Shown one piece after another: positions 1 to 7,628 of a stretch of 64,000 nucleotides of DNA. How positions within the stretch are numbered: position 1 is the stretch's first letter; each line of letters opens with the position of its first letter. Source of the stretch: Bacillota bacterium (lineage in GTDB: Bacteria > Bacillota > SHA-98 > UBA4971); contig JAAYXB010000014.1 in assembly GCA_012516125.1 (NCBI GenBank), forward strand, positions 1 to 64,000, read 5' to 3'. Made by a program: the position numbers and the translations under genes. The notes beneath the pieces were generated by a model. That model was not told the DNA's origin. It worked only from the letters and a program-made list of their open reading frames with translations, and searched no databases.

Positions 1-709
1 CCTGAGGGAGCAACCCCGTGCGAAACCTGGTTACCGGAGATCCACCCTTCTCGCGGCTCAGCCGGCAAAACGCAGAACTTGGTCCCCTGGTGACCAGGAT
101 CCACGCAAAGATGGTCCCCGGGGACCCAGGTTCGTCCGCCGCCTGGTCCCCAGGGGACCACCTCCACGGATGCCCGTGGACGGCTGGTCCTCAAAGGACC
201 AGGATTTGCGCGCAACTGGTCCCTGGAGGACCAACTTCGAGCGAAATCTGGTTACCAGAGACCCATCCTCCTGGCGCTCGGGCGACGAGGATGCCGGATC
301 TGGTCCTCTGGTAACCAGGCTACGCGCGAAGATGGTCCCCTGGGGATCAACTTCGCCCGTCACCTGGTCCCCACGTGACCACCTTGCGAGATCTCCAAGA
401 ACCCCTGGTCCCCAGGGGACCAGGTTTTGCGTACGGATGGTCCCCAGGGGATCAACCTCGCGAGCAACCTGGTCCCTTACGGATCACCCCCGGCGGCGGT
501 CGGGGCGCCCTGGTCACGAGAGGATCAAGACGTGTGCCAACCTGGTCCCCAAAGGACCATCTTCAGGCGAGATCTGGTCCCTGGTGCTCCACCTTGCCTG
601 GTTTCGGCGAAGGAGGGCGGCAGGGGTGGTTCCCAGAGGGCCAGATTCCACGCCGGGCTGGTCCCCAACGGACCAGGTGTACCCGCAACTTGGTCCTCGG
701 AGGACCAGC
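1..709. repeat. Helically phased array of 20-bp palindromes
   Basis: Nineteen complete 20-bp imperfect palindromes start at 27, 79, 111, 143, 184, 216, 248, 300, 332, 364, 405, 437, 469, 510, 542, 574, 626, 658 and 690. The right part of a twentieth occupies 1-14, so the array continues to the left. The best site is TGGTCCCCAGGGGACCA (406-422). In the 20-bp frame, TGGT at columns 2-5 and CA at columns 17-18 are present in all 19 complete sites, and column 16 is always C or T. Sites come in triplets at 32-bp steps, separated by 41 or 52 bp. Open frames run through on both strands only because the repeats lack stop codons. Function is unknown; a DNA-binding protein array or a string of RNA hairpins are the main options. 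Confidence 0.93.
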
Positions 710-730
710 CGCATCTCGGCTGCCGGCTTG

Positions 731-759
731 CTGACTGACTGACTGGCTGGCTGGCTGGC
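731..759. repeat. CTGA/CTGG tetranucleotide tract
   Basis: Three CTGA units are followed by four CTGG units directly after the last palindrome of the array. It is a simple-sequence tract and may mark slippage at the array edge. Confidence 0.85.
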
Positions 760-1149
760 ACATGCCCGTTTATAAACACGTATCATCATACTTGAAAGCA
801 AGTCACGGACGACATCATCAATGACAACATCATCGACGAGTTTACGGCAGCCTGTTGCGCCAGCCTGTAAACGTGCGACACCGAACACAAACCCCCGGGC
901 GGATGCATGGCACGGTGCGCCTTACTGCGCACTCATGTAGCCGCTGGCTCGTTCAAGTTTGAGGTTGGGCATCTATAGATGCTGGAGAGTATGGCCGGAT
1001 CGTATGCTGACCCGGCCCTGATCAGGCCGACCACAGGCCGGGTGAACGCCTGTCTCCTGACAGGACCATAGATGACACGCAGATGACATGCCACGCCACG
1101 TCCGCCCAAAATCTGACGCCCGACGCGGCCACCAGGGCGTACCGTTACG
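760..1149. other. Non-coding stretch between the array and the Uma2 gene
   Basis: No convincing gene is visible. There is an imperfect inverted repeat with GTTTAC at 840-845 and GTAAAC at 867-872, and a small hairpin CCTGTC-tcct-GACAGG at 1049-1064. The short minus-strand frame 973-1161 has no recognisable content. Confidence 0.5.
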
Positions 1150-1178
1150 TTGACAGATCATCAGTATCCTGGTAAAAT
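1150..1178 (+). promoter_or_regulatory. Sigma-A type promoter of the Uma2 gene
   Basis: TTGACA at 1150-1155 and TAAAAT at 1173-1178 are separated by exactly 17 bp. This is a near-consensus housekeeping promoter and would start transcription near 1185, just before the Uma2 gene. Confidence 0.8.
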
Positions 1179-1186
1179 CAGGATAC
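1164..1186. promoter_or_regulatory. Operator-like inverted repeat over the -10 box
   Basis: The perfect arms GTATCCTG (1164-1171) and CAGGATAC (1179-1186) flank a 7-bp centre that contains the -10 hexamer. A protein bound here would block the promoter. The dyad differs from the array palindromes. Confidence 0.65.
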
Positions 1187-1262
1187 CAGGAAGAGAATCA
1201 GATGAATGCTGAAACGCGGGGTGATTGTGGTGAAGGACCCGAGTCAGGAGGGGAACAGAGGA

Positions 1263-1835
1263 GTGGTGAGTAAGACAGCCCCCCAATACATCCCGCCTGA
1301 GTTGCGGCTCACTTACGAGGATTATTGCCGGATGCCATCGGGAGAACGATACGAGCTCCTGGAGGGGGACCTGAGGAAGATGACGCCGGCTCCAAGCGTT
1401 CTTCACCAGAAAGTCTCGGGAAGAATTGAGAAGGCGTTGAGACAATGGGTCGATGATCACAACCTGGGTGAGGTGTACGATGCCCCAATCGATGTGGTTC
1501 TGAGCGAGCATAATGTAGTTCAGCCCGACATCCTGTATATCTGCAAAGAGCGCCTTGGGATAATCAAGGAGGCTTATATCCAGGGCGCCCCTGATCTGGT
1601 AGTCGAGATCCTTTCGCCTTCCACCGTAGAGCTGGACCGGGTGACAAAACGAAGACTCTATGGACGCTATGGGGCTCGCGAATTCTGGATAGTGGATCCC
1701 GATAGCCGCAGTATCGAGGTTACCTCGCACAACGGCAGAGAGCTTGCCACCGTGCAGGTCTATCCGTCAGGAACAACCCTGGCAAGCCCCTTGCTGAAAG
1801 GGTTCGTGTTGGAGATAGACCGGGTCTTTTTCTAA
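1263..1835 (+). CDS. Uma2 family (DUF820) restriction-endonuclease-fold protein
   Basis: The 190-residue product matches the Uma2/DUF820 family. These are PD-(D/E)XK-fold proteins, common in cyanobacteria and some Bacillota, mostly of unknown role and presumed nucleases. Visible hallmarks are an N-terminal LTYEDYCRMP and YELLEGDL segment, then VVQPDILYI and APDLVVEILSPST, which carry the acidic residues and the glutamate of the nuclease core, and YGAREFWIVDP. GTG at 1263 is chosen because AGGAGGG (1247-1253) lies 9 bp upstream; an ATG at 1206 in the same frame is possible. It has its own promoter with an operator-like dyad and is followed 86 bp later by a Dam-type methylase. Whether the two form a functional pair is not known. 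Confidence 0.85.
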   Translation: MVSKTAPQYIPPELRLTYEDYCRMPSGERYELLEGDLRKMTPAPSVLHQKVSGRIEKALRQWVDDHNLGEVYDAPIDVVLSEHNVVQPDILYICKERLGIIKEAYIQGAPDLVVEILSPSTVELDRVTKRRLYGRYGAREFWIVDPDSRSIEVTSHNGRELATVQVYPSGTTLASPLLKGFVLEIDRVFF

Positions 1836-1921
1836 AGGTGGGCCAGCTTTGAGAGGTACATCGCTCGTCGTCCGCGACCGGACGTTCCACCTGACCTGAT
1901 GTAGGCAGGAGGTCCTGGTTC

Positions 1922-2776
1922 ATGGGTGTTGACCTGCAACTCTCTGAACCGCTCATACCCAGTAGCAATAAGAAAGGTCCAGCAAAACCCTTTGTAAAGT
2001 GGGCTGGCGGTAAGGGGCAACTGGTGGAGGACCTCGCGGCCCACTTGCCAGAGAAGTATTCCGCTTACCATGAGCCTTTCGTGGGCGGAGGTGCGCTGTT
2101 CTTCCGCCTCGCTCCGGCCACAGCATTCCTGTCGGATCTCAATGAGGAGCTCATTAACGCATATCTCGTCGTCAAGAACGACTGCGACGCGCTGATACGT
2201 AGTCTCCGGAAGCACAAGAATGAGCGGGCGTACTACTATGAGATGCGATCCCTTGACCCAGATACCCTGGACCCAGTCGAGAGGGCTTCGAGGTTTATCT
2301 ATCTTAACAAGACATGCTACAACGGGCTTTATCGAGTGAACAGGCAAGGCAAGTTCAATGTGCCCTATGGCCGATACAAGAATCCAGTCTATGCCGACGA
2401 GGCGCAACTGCGGCTTGCCAGCAAGGTCCTTGCAAACGCAGATATCAGGGTTGCCGACTTTGAAATCGTCCTTGAGCAAGCAAAGCCCGGTGACTTCGTG
2501 TATTTTGATCCGCCATACCAGCCAATAAGTGCGACAGCTAACTTCACCAGCTACACGCGAGATGCGTTTGACGAGTCTCAACAGAGGCGTCTTGCCGCTG
2601 TGTTTCGTGAGCTTGATAGGAGAAGGTGCTACTTGATGCTCAGCAACTCTGATTCGCCTCTGGTACGCGAGCTATACAGCCAGTTCAGAATCGCGACAGT
2701 GATGGCCAAGCGGTGCATCAACTGCAAAGGCGAGAGACGAGGTGCTATTCCTGAAGCCCTGGTGCTGAACTATTGA
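1922..2776 (+). CDS. Dam family DNA adenine N6-methyltransferase (D12 class)
   Basis: This 284-residue protein has the D12-class layout. The SAM-binding motif FVKWAGGKGQL is near residue 24, followed by HEPFVGGGALFF, then SDLNEELI, and the catalytic motif DPPY near residue 197. D12 enzymes transfer methyl from S-adenosylmethionine to adenine N6, most often in GATC. ATG 1922 follows AGGAGG by 9 bp. No cognate restriction gene of a known type is adjacent; only the Uma2 protein lies upstream. It could be a solitary regulatory methylase or the methylase half of an unusual restriction pair. Target specificity is inferred from the family and is not shown here. A hairpin terminator follows. Confidence 0.9.
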   Translation: MGVDLQLSEPLIPSSNKKGPAKPFVKWAGGKGQLVEDLAAHLPEKYSAYHEPFVGGGALFFRLAPATAFLSDLNEELINAYLVVKNDCDALIRSLRKHKNERAYYYEMRSLDPDTLDPVERASRFIYLNKTCYNGLYRVNRQGKFNVPYGRYKNPVYADEAQLRLASKVLANADIRVADFEIVLEQAKPGDFVYFDPPYQPISATANFTSYTRDAFDESQQRRLAAVFRELDRRRCYLMLSNSDSPLVRELYSQFRIATVMAKRCINCKGERRGAIPEALVLNY

Positions 2777-2891
2777 GAACGGGGACACTCGGTCATTGTC
2801 TTCTCGGGCCGAGGATGGTCAACTGACCTATTAAGACATGCCGTGTCGTATTAACCGAGTAATCAAGCAGGGCTGGCTCAAGAATCGCGAT

Positions 2892-2938
2892 GCCGGCGGT
2901 CTCGCAGGTAGCATCCTCCGGACTGCCGGCTTTTCTTG
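2892..2938 (+). terminator. Rho-independent terminator after the methylase gene
   Basis: GCCGGC at 2892-2897 can pair with GCCGGC at 2925-2930, with GTC/GAC extending the stem, followed by TTTTCTT. It would end transcription from the Uma2-methylase side and faces the convergent DUF1015 gene. Confidence 0.6.
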
Positions 2939-2978
2939 TCGGCACGGGGCGGGCGCAGGGGAGGCTCCCTGCGTCCTT

Positions 2979-4250
2979 TCAATCGTCCAGGTCCCACATG
3001 AGGAGACCCGCGGGTGCTTTCGGCAGGAAATAGGTCGTTTTCCGCGGAAAGAGGTAGCCCTCGCGCGCTTTCTTGAGGATTTCACTTGCAGGGATCGCTG
3101 GGGGGAAGACGGCGACTTGTATCCTGCCCGATGCTATTGCGGCGAGCTCCGCCGGGCCGTTGTGGGTGTATGCGATCTCGCATGCGGCACCCGGGACAGC
3201 TTGCCTGCGCGAGAACAAGACCGCTTCCTCGGCGATCTCGAGGTCGAGACGCCTCAGCATTTCGGGCGTGTCGCCGTCGTAGGCCAAGATCCACAGACCA
3301 GCGCGCGTCACCACCGCAAACGAGGTCTTGCCGCCCGAACACGAGATCCGGGAGCAAAGCCACGTCCACAGGCGGCGTGCGGCGTCCTCGCCGCACCCGG
3401 GCGTGAACGGCCTTGCGTCTGTGTCGATGACGTCGAAGGCCGAGAGTATCCTCTCCACGAGGTCGGCCTCCGAGCCTTCGGGCCATCCGGCGATGACCCT
3501 GTGCGTCGGGAGCACCACCACGCCGGGGTCCGAGGTGGAGACAAGGGCCGCCAGGATACGCATGTGCCTCGGGTCCCCGGTCTCCCGAGCCAATCTCTTC
3601 ATAGATTCGCACCTGTGATGGCCATCGGCGATGACGACCGGGCCCGAGCCGACGGCTTCCATGATGGCAGCCGAGGTCGCCTCGTCGCGGATGCGCCACA
3701 CCCTGAGCGCTTCCGCCGGCAAGGTCGCCGTAAGGTCCGGCCCAGACGCCGCTCGCACGCAGGCAAGCATCGACACCACCTTCCCGGAGGGGTCCTCATA
3801 GAGGCCAAGCATCGGACTCGGGAGGGCGTGGCTCGCGCGGAGAAGATTCATGCGATCCTCTCTCGCGTGGGCCATGGTTTCCTCGTGGGGCAGGACGCCC
3901 TCATTCAGGTCTAGAAGGCCCACCACCGCCGTTCGCGTGTATCTTCTGCCTTGCCATTCGAACTCGTGCTCGCACAAGTACAGGGATGGCCCCGAGTCGG
4001 CAACGAGCACGCCTTCGCGGCGCCACGTCCTCCAGAGTCGCGCGGCGTTTTCGTAGAGAGCCGGGTCCTGTCCGCCCGGCGGCGGTATGGTGAGCTCCAG
4101 GCGGACGACGTTCCACGGATGCCGTTCCGCAAGGCGCCTCCCCTCCTCAGCGTCGACGACGTCGTAAGGCGGCGCGATGACGGCACCGAGATCCGCGCCC
4201 ACCTTGCCGGGGTAATAGTAAACCGCCGTAAAAGGCATGAGCTTCGCCAT
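2979..4250 (-). CDS. DUF1015 family protein of the serine operon
   Basis: The 423-residue protein belongs to DUF1015. It shows the N-terminal VIAPPYDVVD segment and the central VVIADGHHRCE signature. The family is found near serA/serC genes in many anaerobes and its biochemical role is not settled. The Asp-Gly-His-His-Arg motif resembles the core motif of ParB/sulfiredoxin-fold proteins, a fold that includes free serine kinase; that link is my inference. ATG 4250 is preceded by AAGGAGG at 6 bp spacing, and the gene begins 2 bp after the serA stop, so it is translated from the same message. No phosphoserine phosphatase gene is in the window, which makes a serine-phosphate role worth testing. 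Confidence 0.85.
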   Translation of the reverse strand: MAKLMPFTAVYYYPGKVGADLGAVIAPPYDVVDAEEGRRLAERHPWNVVRLELTIPPPGGQDPALYENAARLWRTWRREGVLVADSGPSLYLCEHEFEWQGRRYTRTAVVGLLDLNEGVLPHEETMAHAREDRMNLLRASHALPSPMLGLYEDPSGKVVSMLACVRAASGPDLTATLPAEALRVWRIRDEATSAAIMEAVGSGPVVIADGHHRCESMKRLARETGDPRHMRILAALVSTSDPGVVVLPTHRVIAGWPEGSEADLVERILSAFDVIDTDARPFTPGCGEDAARRLWTWLCSRISCSGGKTSFAVVTRAGLWILAYDGDTPEMLRRLDLEIAEEAVLFSRRQAVPGAACEIAYTHNGPAELAAIASGRIQVAVFPPAIPASEILKKAREGYLFPRKTTYFLPKAPAGLLMWDLDD

Positions 4251-4252
4251 GG

Positions 4253-5872
4253 TCAACCTCCTTGCGCCGCCCCGGCCTGAGAATTGGGGCGTTCGAGGTA
4301 GACAGGCTTCACCGAGAGCACACCCGCGAGGCGGGCTATCTCGGTTAGCGCTTCCGGCGGGGCTGGAGAGTCTATCCCAAGGACCATGATGGCGTCCCCT
4401 CCCTTCGCCTTCCTCGCGACCTGCATCTCGGAGATGTTCACTCTGGCCTTCCCAAGCGTCGTGCCGACCATGCCGATTATGCCCGGCTGATCCACATGCG
4501 GACAGACCAACATGTATGGGGTGAAGGCCATGTCCAGCCGGTACCCGTCGATCTGAACCAATCGCGGCACCTGTCTTGCGGAGAGAACCCCCGCGACCAG
4601 CCTCGTCCCCTTGTTCGTTGAGGTTTCGACGGAGATCTCGTTCGGATTCCCGTTCCCGTCGGACACACGGATCTCGCTTATGGCAATACCCCTTTCCTTC
4701 GTGAGTATCGGGGCGTTCACCACGTTCACATCGTCCCCAAGAAGCGGAGAGAGCACGCCCTTAAGCACGGAGTTGAGCAAGGGCCGGGTGTCGAGGGAGC
4801 TCAACTTCCCTCCCCACCCCACCCGGACCGAAGCGATCATGCCTTCTGACCACTGCGACGCGAACTTGCCGAGGATCTCCGCAAGCGGGATGAACGGCGC
4901 AAGCTCGCGGAACACTTCGGCTGCCGGCACCGGGATGTTCACGGCGTTCGGCACAGGCTCGCCGCGGAGCGCCGCGAGCATGGCCTTCGCAGTCTCGAGC
5001 GCGACGTTTGTCTGTGCCTCGGTCGTAGACGCGCCGAGGTGGGGTGTTACGATGACGTTGTCGAACCCAAGGAGCGGGTGGTCCGGGGGCGGAGGCTCAG
5101 ATGTCAGCACGTCGAGCGCCACTCCGGCCACCTTCCCCGACCTGAGGCCCTCGACGAGCGCGGATTCGTCCACCACCCTGCCCCTGGAGCAGTTGACGAT
5201 GCGCACCCCTTTCTTCATCAAGGCGATCGTCTCACGCCGGATAAGGCCTATGGTCTCAGGTGTCACCGGCACGTGGAGGCTGATGAAGTCGGAGTTGGCG
5301 AATACATCCTTGGGCTCCGCCGGCACGACTCCCAAGCTGGCGGCCTTGCTCGCTGAGACACCCGGGTCGTACGCCAGGACCTTCATGCCGAGAGCGAGCG
5401 CCCGCTTCGCAACCTCGACCCCCGCGCGGCCGAGGCCGAAGATGCCGAGCACCTTGCCTCGGACCTCCGTTCCCATGAACTTCCCTCTCTCCCACCCGCC
5501 GGACTTGACGTGGGCGCAGGCCTGCGGGATGTTTCGGGCGAGGCACAAGAGGAGCGCGATCGTGTGTTCCGCGACTGCGACCGAGTTGCCACCGGGGGCG
5601 TTCACGACCACAATGCCCTTTCTCGTGGCAGCATCCACATCGATGTTGTCGACGCCGGCGCCGGCCCGTCCGATGACCTTGAGGCGCCCCGCTGCGGCTA
5701 TGCACCGGGCGGTTACCTTGGTGGCCGACCTCACCATGATCCCGTCGTACTCGGAGATCCGGTCGAGGAGCGCGGACTCGTCGAGCGGCTTTGAGACGTC
5801 CACCTGGGCTTCTGTGCGAAGAAGCTCTATTCCTTCCCTGGCTACGCCGTCAGTTACGAGTATCTTCATCAT
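4253..5872 (-). CDS. serA: D-3-phosphoglycerate dehydrogenase
   Basis: The 539-residue product oxidises 3-phosphoglycerate to 3-phosphohydroxypyruvate with NAD, the first step of serine synthesis in the cytosol. Domains in order are the substrate-binding part, the NAD-binding Rossmann part with GIFGLGRAG, the catalytic arginine region NCSRGRVVDE and catalytic histidine region TPHLGASTTEAQ, an intervening ASB domain, and a C-terminal ACT domain (from about 460) that in this family senses serine. The length fits the long ASB-ACT type. ATG 5872 overlaps the upstream stop as ATGA, so coupling to the aminotransferase is expected. Confidence 0.97.
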   Translation of the reverse strand: MMKILVTDGVAREGIELLRTEAQVDVSKPLDESALLDRISEYDGIMVRSATKVTARCIAAAGRLKVIGRAGAGVDNIDVDAATRKGIVVVNAPGGNSVAVAEHTIALLLCLARNIPQACAHVKSGGWERGKFMGTEVRGKVLGIFGLGRAGVEVAKRALALGMKVLAYDPGVSASKAASLGVVPAEPKDVFANSDFISLHVPVTPETIGLIRRETIALMKKGVRIVNCSRGRVVDESALVEGLRSGKVAGVALDVLTSEPPPPDHPLLGFDNVIVTPHLGASTTEAQTNVALETAKAMLAALRGEPVPNAVNIPVPAAEVFRELAPFIPLAEILGKFASQWSEGMIASVRVGWGGKLSSLDTRPLLNSVLKGVLSPLLGDDVNVVNAPILTKERGIAISEIRVSDGNGNPNEISVETSTNKGTRLVAGVLSARQVPRLVQIDGYRLDMAFTPYMLVCPHVDQPGIIGMVGTTLGKARVNISEMQVARKAKGGDAIMVLGIDSPAPPEALTEIARLAGVLSVKPVYLERPNSQAGAAQGG

Positions 5873-7035
5873 AGCGGCCACCCCTGCTCCGAGAAAACTC
5901 GCTCAGCCGCGGCAACCGCGGCACCGTGCGCAGCTTTCACACCGAGACCGGCTAGAGCCATCTGCAGGGCCGACAGCGTGACGACGATGTCAGACCAGTT
6001 GACGGCCCCGACGTGCCCAATTCTGAAAATCTTGCCTGCGAGCTCCCCCATTCCACCGGCGAGGATGACTCCGTAACGGTCTCTGAGCATCTCCAGCAAC
6101 TTGTGCCCGTCCACACCCGCGGGCAGCTTTACGGCCGTCACCGTATTCGACGCCCATTCGTCCGCCGCGAGTAGCTCAAGGCCGAGCGCGCGCATGCCGG
6201 CCCTCGTCGCCCGCGCGAGGAGCGCGTGCCGCGCAAACACCGCGTCCAGGCCTTCGGCGAGGATCTGGCGCACTGCTTCGCGCAGGGAAAAGAGAAGCGA
6301 CACCGCTGGGGTGTAAGGAGTCTGCGGGGTGGGCTTCTCCAGGAACTTGCGTGCGTTCGCGAAGCTGAAGTAGACGCTCCGCGCCCTGGTCTTCTCAACC
6401 CGATCCCAGGCCTTCGGGCTGACCGTCACGAACGCAAGGCCCGGCGGGCACATGAGGGCCTTCTGGGACGCCGTAACGAGAACGTCTATCCCCCACCCGT
6501 CCGTTTCGATGTCGATGGCGCCCGCGGAGCTCACAGCGTCCACGACGAGCAGCACGTCTTCTCGATCGATGACGGCCCTTATGCCCGCCAGGTCCATCGT
6601 GACCCCAGTGGACGTCTCGTTGTGCGTTATGACGACGGTCGTGATGGACCGGTCCTTGCGGAGCGCGTCCCGAATGGCTTCGGGGCTCACAGGGTACCCG
6701 GGCTCGGACTTCACGATCGCCACGTCCGCCCCACCGACTCGGAGTATCTCGGCGAACCTCGCGCCGAACTCGCCCGCGACTCCGACGAGCACCCTTTCCC
6801 CGGGCGTCGTGAGGTTCACGGCTGCGGCTTCCATAGCGCCCGTGCCGGCCGCCGGGAAGGTGAGCACGGTGTTCCTGGTCTTAAGGATCTCCTGCAGCCC
6901 GCGCGTTGCCTCTTTGAGCAGCTCCCCGAACTCGGGGCCACGATGGTTGATCATCGGAGCCGCCCCGGCGAGCGCGACCGTCTGCGGAACCGGGGTCGGG
7001 CCCGGAATCATGAGGTATTGGTGGTGGTGTCTCAC
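5869..7035 (-). CDS. Class V aminotransferase, serine pathway (phosphoserine or serine-glyoxylate type)
   Basis: This 388-residue PLP enzyme is of the alanine-glyoxylate/serine-pyruvate/phosphoserine aminotransferase group. Seen are the start MIPGPTPVP, TGAMEAA, the PLP aspartate in LLVVDAVSSAGA and the lysine in VTASQKALMCPPG. Directly before serA it most likely makes phosphoserine from phosphohydroxypyruvate with glutamate, but the sequence alone does not separate this from serine-glyoxylate transamination. The start is GTG 7035 with GGAGCG upstream. It is the first gene of the operon and lies behind a structured leader and a good promoter. Confidence 0.88.
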   Translation of the reverse strand: MRHHHQYLMIPGPTPVPQTVALAGAAPMINHRGPEFGELLKEATRGLQEILKTRNTVLTFPAAGTGAMEAAAVNLTTPGERVLVGVAGEFGARFAEILRVGGADVAIVKSEPGYPVSPEAIRDALRKDRSITTVVITHNETSTGVTMDLAGIRAVIDREDVLLVVDAVSSAGAIDIETDGWGIDVLVTASQKALMCPPGLAFVTVSPKAWDRVEKTRARSVYFSFANARKFLEKPTPQTPYTPAVSLLFSLREAVRQILAEGLDAVFARHALLARATRAGMRALGLELLAADEWASNTVTAVKLPAGVDGHKLLEMLRDRYGVILAGGMGELAGKIFRIGHVGAVNWSDIVVTLSALQMALAGLGVKAAHGAAVAAAERVFSEQGWPL

Positions 7036-7109
7036 GGCAAATCTCGCTCCTTCTGAGTGCTAACTGTTGGGCCCGGCTGCCGCCGGTGCCCCTCGCATCG
7101 AGTGGACCC

Positions 7110-7271
7110 CCAAGAACAAACACCCTCCCGCCCCCTGAGCCGGGGACGAGAGGCGTCCTTCTCCTTGGTGGTTTTCCAAACGTCTGCGGACGTGCCTCTG
7201 CTCACGACCCCGTCTTCGTCAGTAGTGCGAAGTGTCTCGTCATATCCGCGAGGTTGCAGCCTGCTTTCAAG
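7110..7271 (-). promoter_or_regulatory. Structured leader with attenuator-like hairpins before the serine operon
   Basis: Reading on the minus strand, a terminator-like hairpin has arms at 7153-7141 (CCTCTCGTCCCCG) and 7134-7124 (GGGGCGGGAGG), followed by GTGTTTGTTCTT. Its 5' arm overlaps GCCTCT (7154-7149), which can instead pair with AGAGGC at 7199-7194. That is a mutually exclusive pairing, as in attenuators and riboswitches. Between them is a perfect hairpin ACGTC-cgca-GACGT (7193-7180). Upstream is CTTCG (7232-7228) pairing with CGAAG (7218-7214). No known riboswitch or T-box consensus is recognised. Confidence 0.6.
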
Positions 7272-7277
7272 ATAAGA

Positions 7278-7307
7278 ATACTAATCCGTCCAAACCCTGC
7301 CTGTCAA
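7278..7307 (-). promoter_or_regulatory. Sigma-A type promoter of the serine operon
   Basis: On the minus strand, TTGACA (7307-7302) and TAGTAT (7283-7278) are separated by 18 bp. This would give a leader of about 235 nt before the aminotransferase start. Confidence 0.65.
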
Positions 7308-7628
7308 GGGCCTGTTACACCAGCTTGTCGCATGTTACACCGGCTCCGGCAACTGTGTATTCGAAGCTGTGGGGAAGGAAGCGACGAGCTAAGGTGCGTA
7401 TACCAACAGGCCCGTCTGAACATGTGATTGAGTGCACTGGGCCCAGAGACGCTGAAGAGGGTAGCGCCGAGGTTACGGCAGCCCGTTGATACCAGGAGTC
7501 ATCGTGCGAGAAAACCCATGCCCTGACACCAGGGGCCGCCCCACACATGAGGCCGCCCCCAAGTCCTCTCTCGGTAAGACGCCGACTTGTCTCATGCCAT
7601 GCTAGTCAATGCACTGAGAACCCCCTCT
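7308..7628. other. Intergenic stretch without recognisable gene
   Basis: Only short overlapping frames without family resemblance are present. I see no clear RNA gene, repeat or operator. Confidence 0.4.

Noticed and set aside
1-709. CRISPR array
   Set aside because: The repeats are 20-bp degenerate palindromes with 12-bp intervals that are themselves partly conserved. CRISPR spacers are longer and unique, and no cas gene is present.
1-709. Canonical parS or DnaA-box cluster
   Set aside because: Neither TGTTCCACGTGGAACA nor TTATCCACA occurs in the array. The sequence must be something else or an unusual variant.
18-742. Repeat-rich proteins in several overlapping frames through the array
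   Set aside because: Open frames occur on both strands because the GC-rich repeats lack stops; 32 and 116 bp are not multiples of three, and there are no ribosome binding sites or family features.
4611-5981. Long plus-strand frame opposite serA
   Set aside because: It is a shadow of serA with no family features, no ribosome binding site and codon usage typical of an antisense frame.
7110-7271. ZTP riboswitch before the serine operon
   Set aside because: GGGTCGTG is present, but the second conserved block CCGCCTGGGC is absent.
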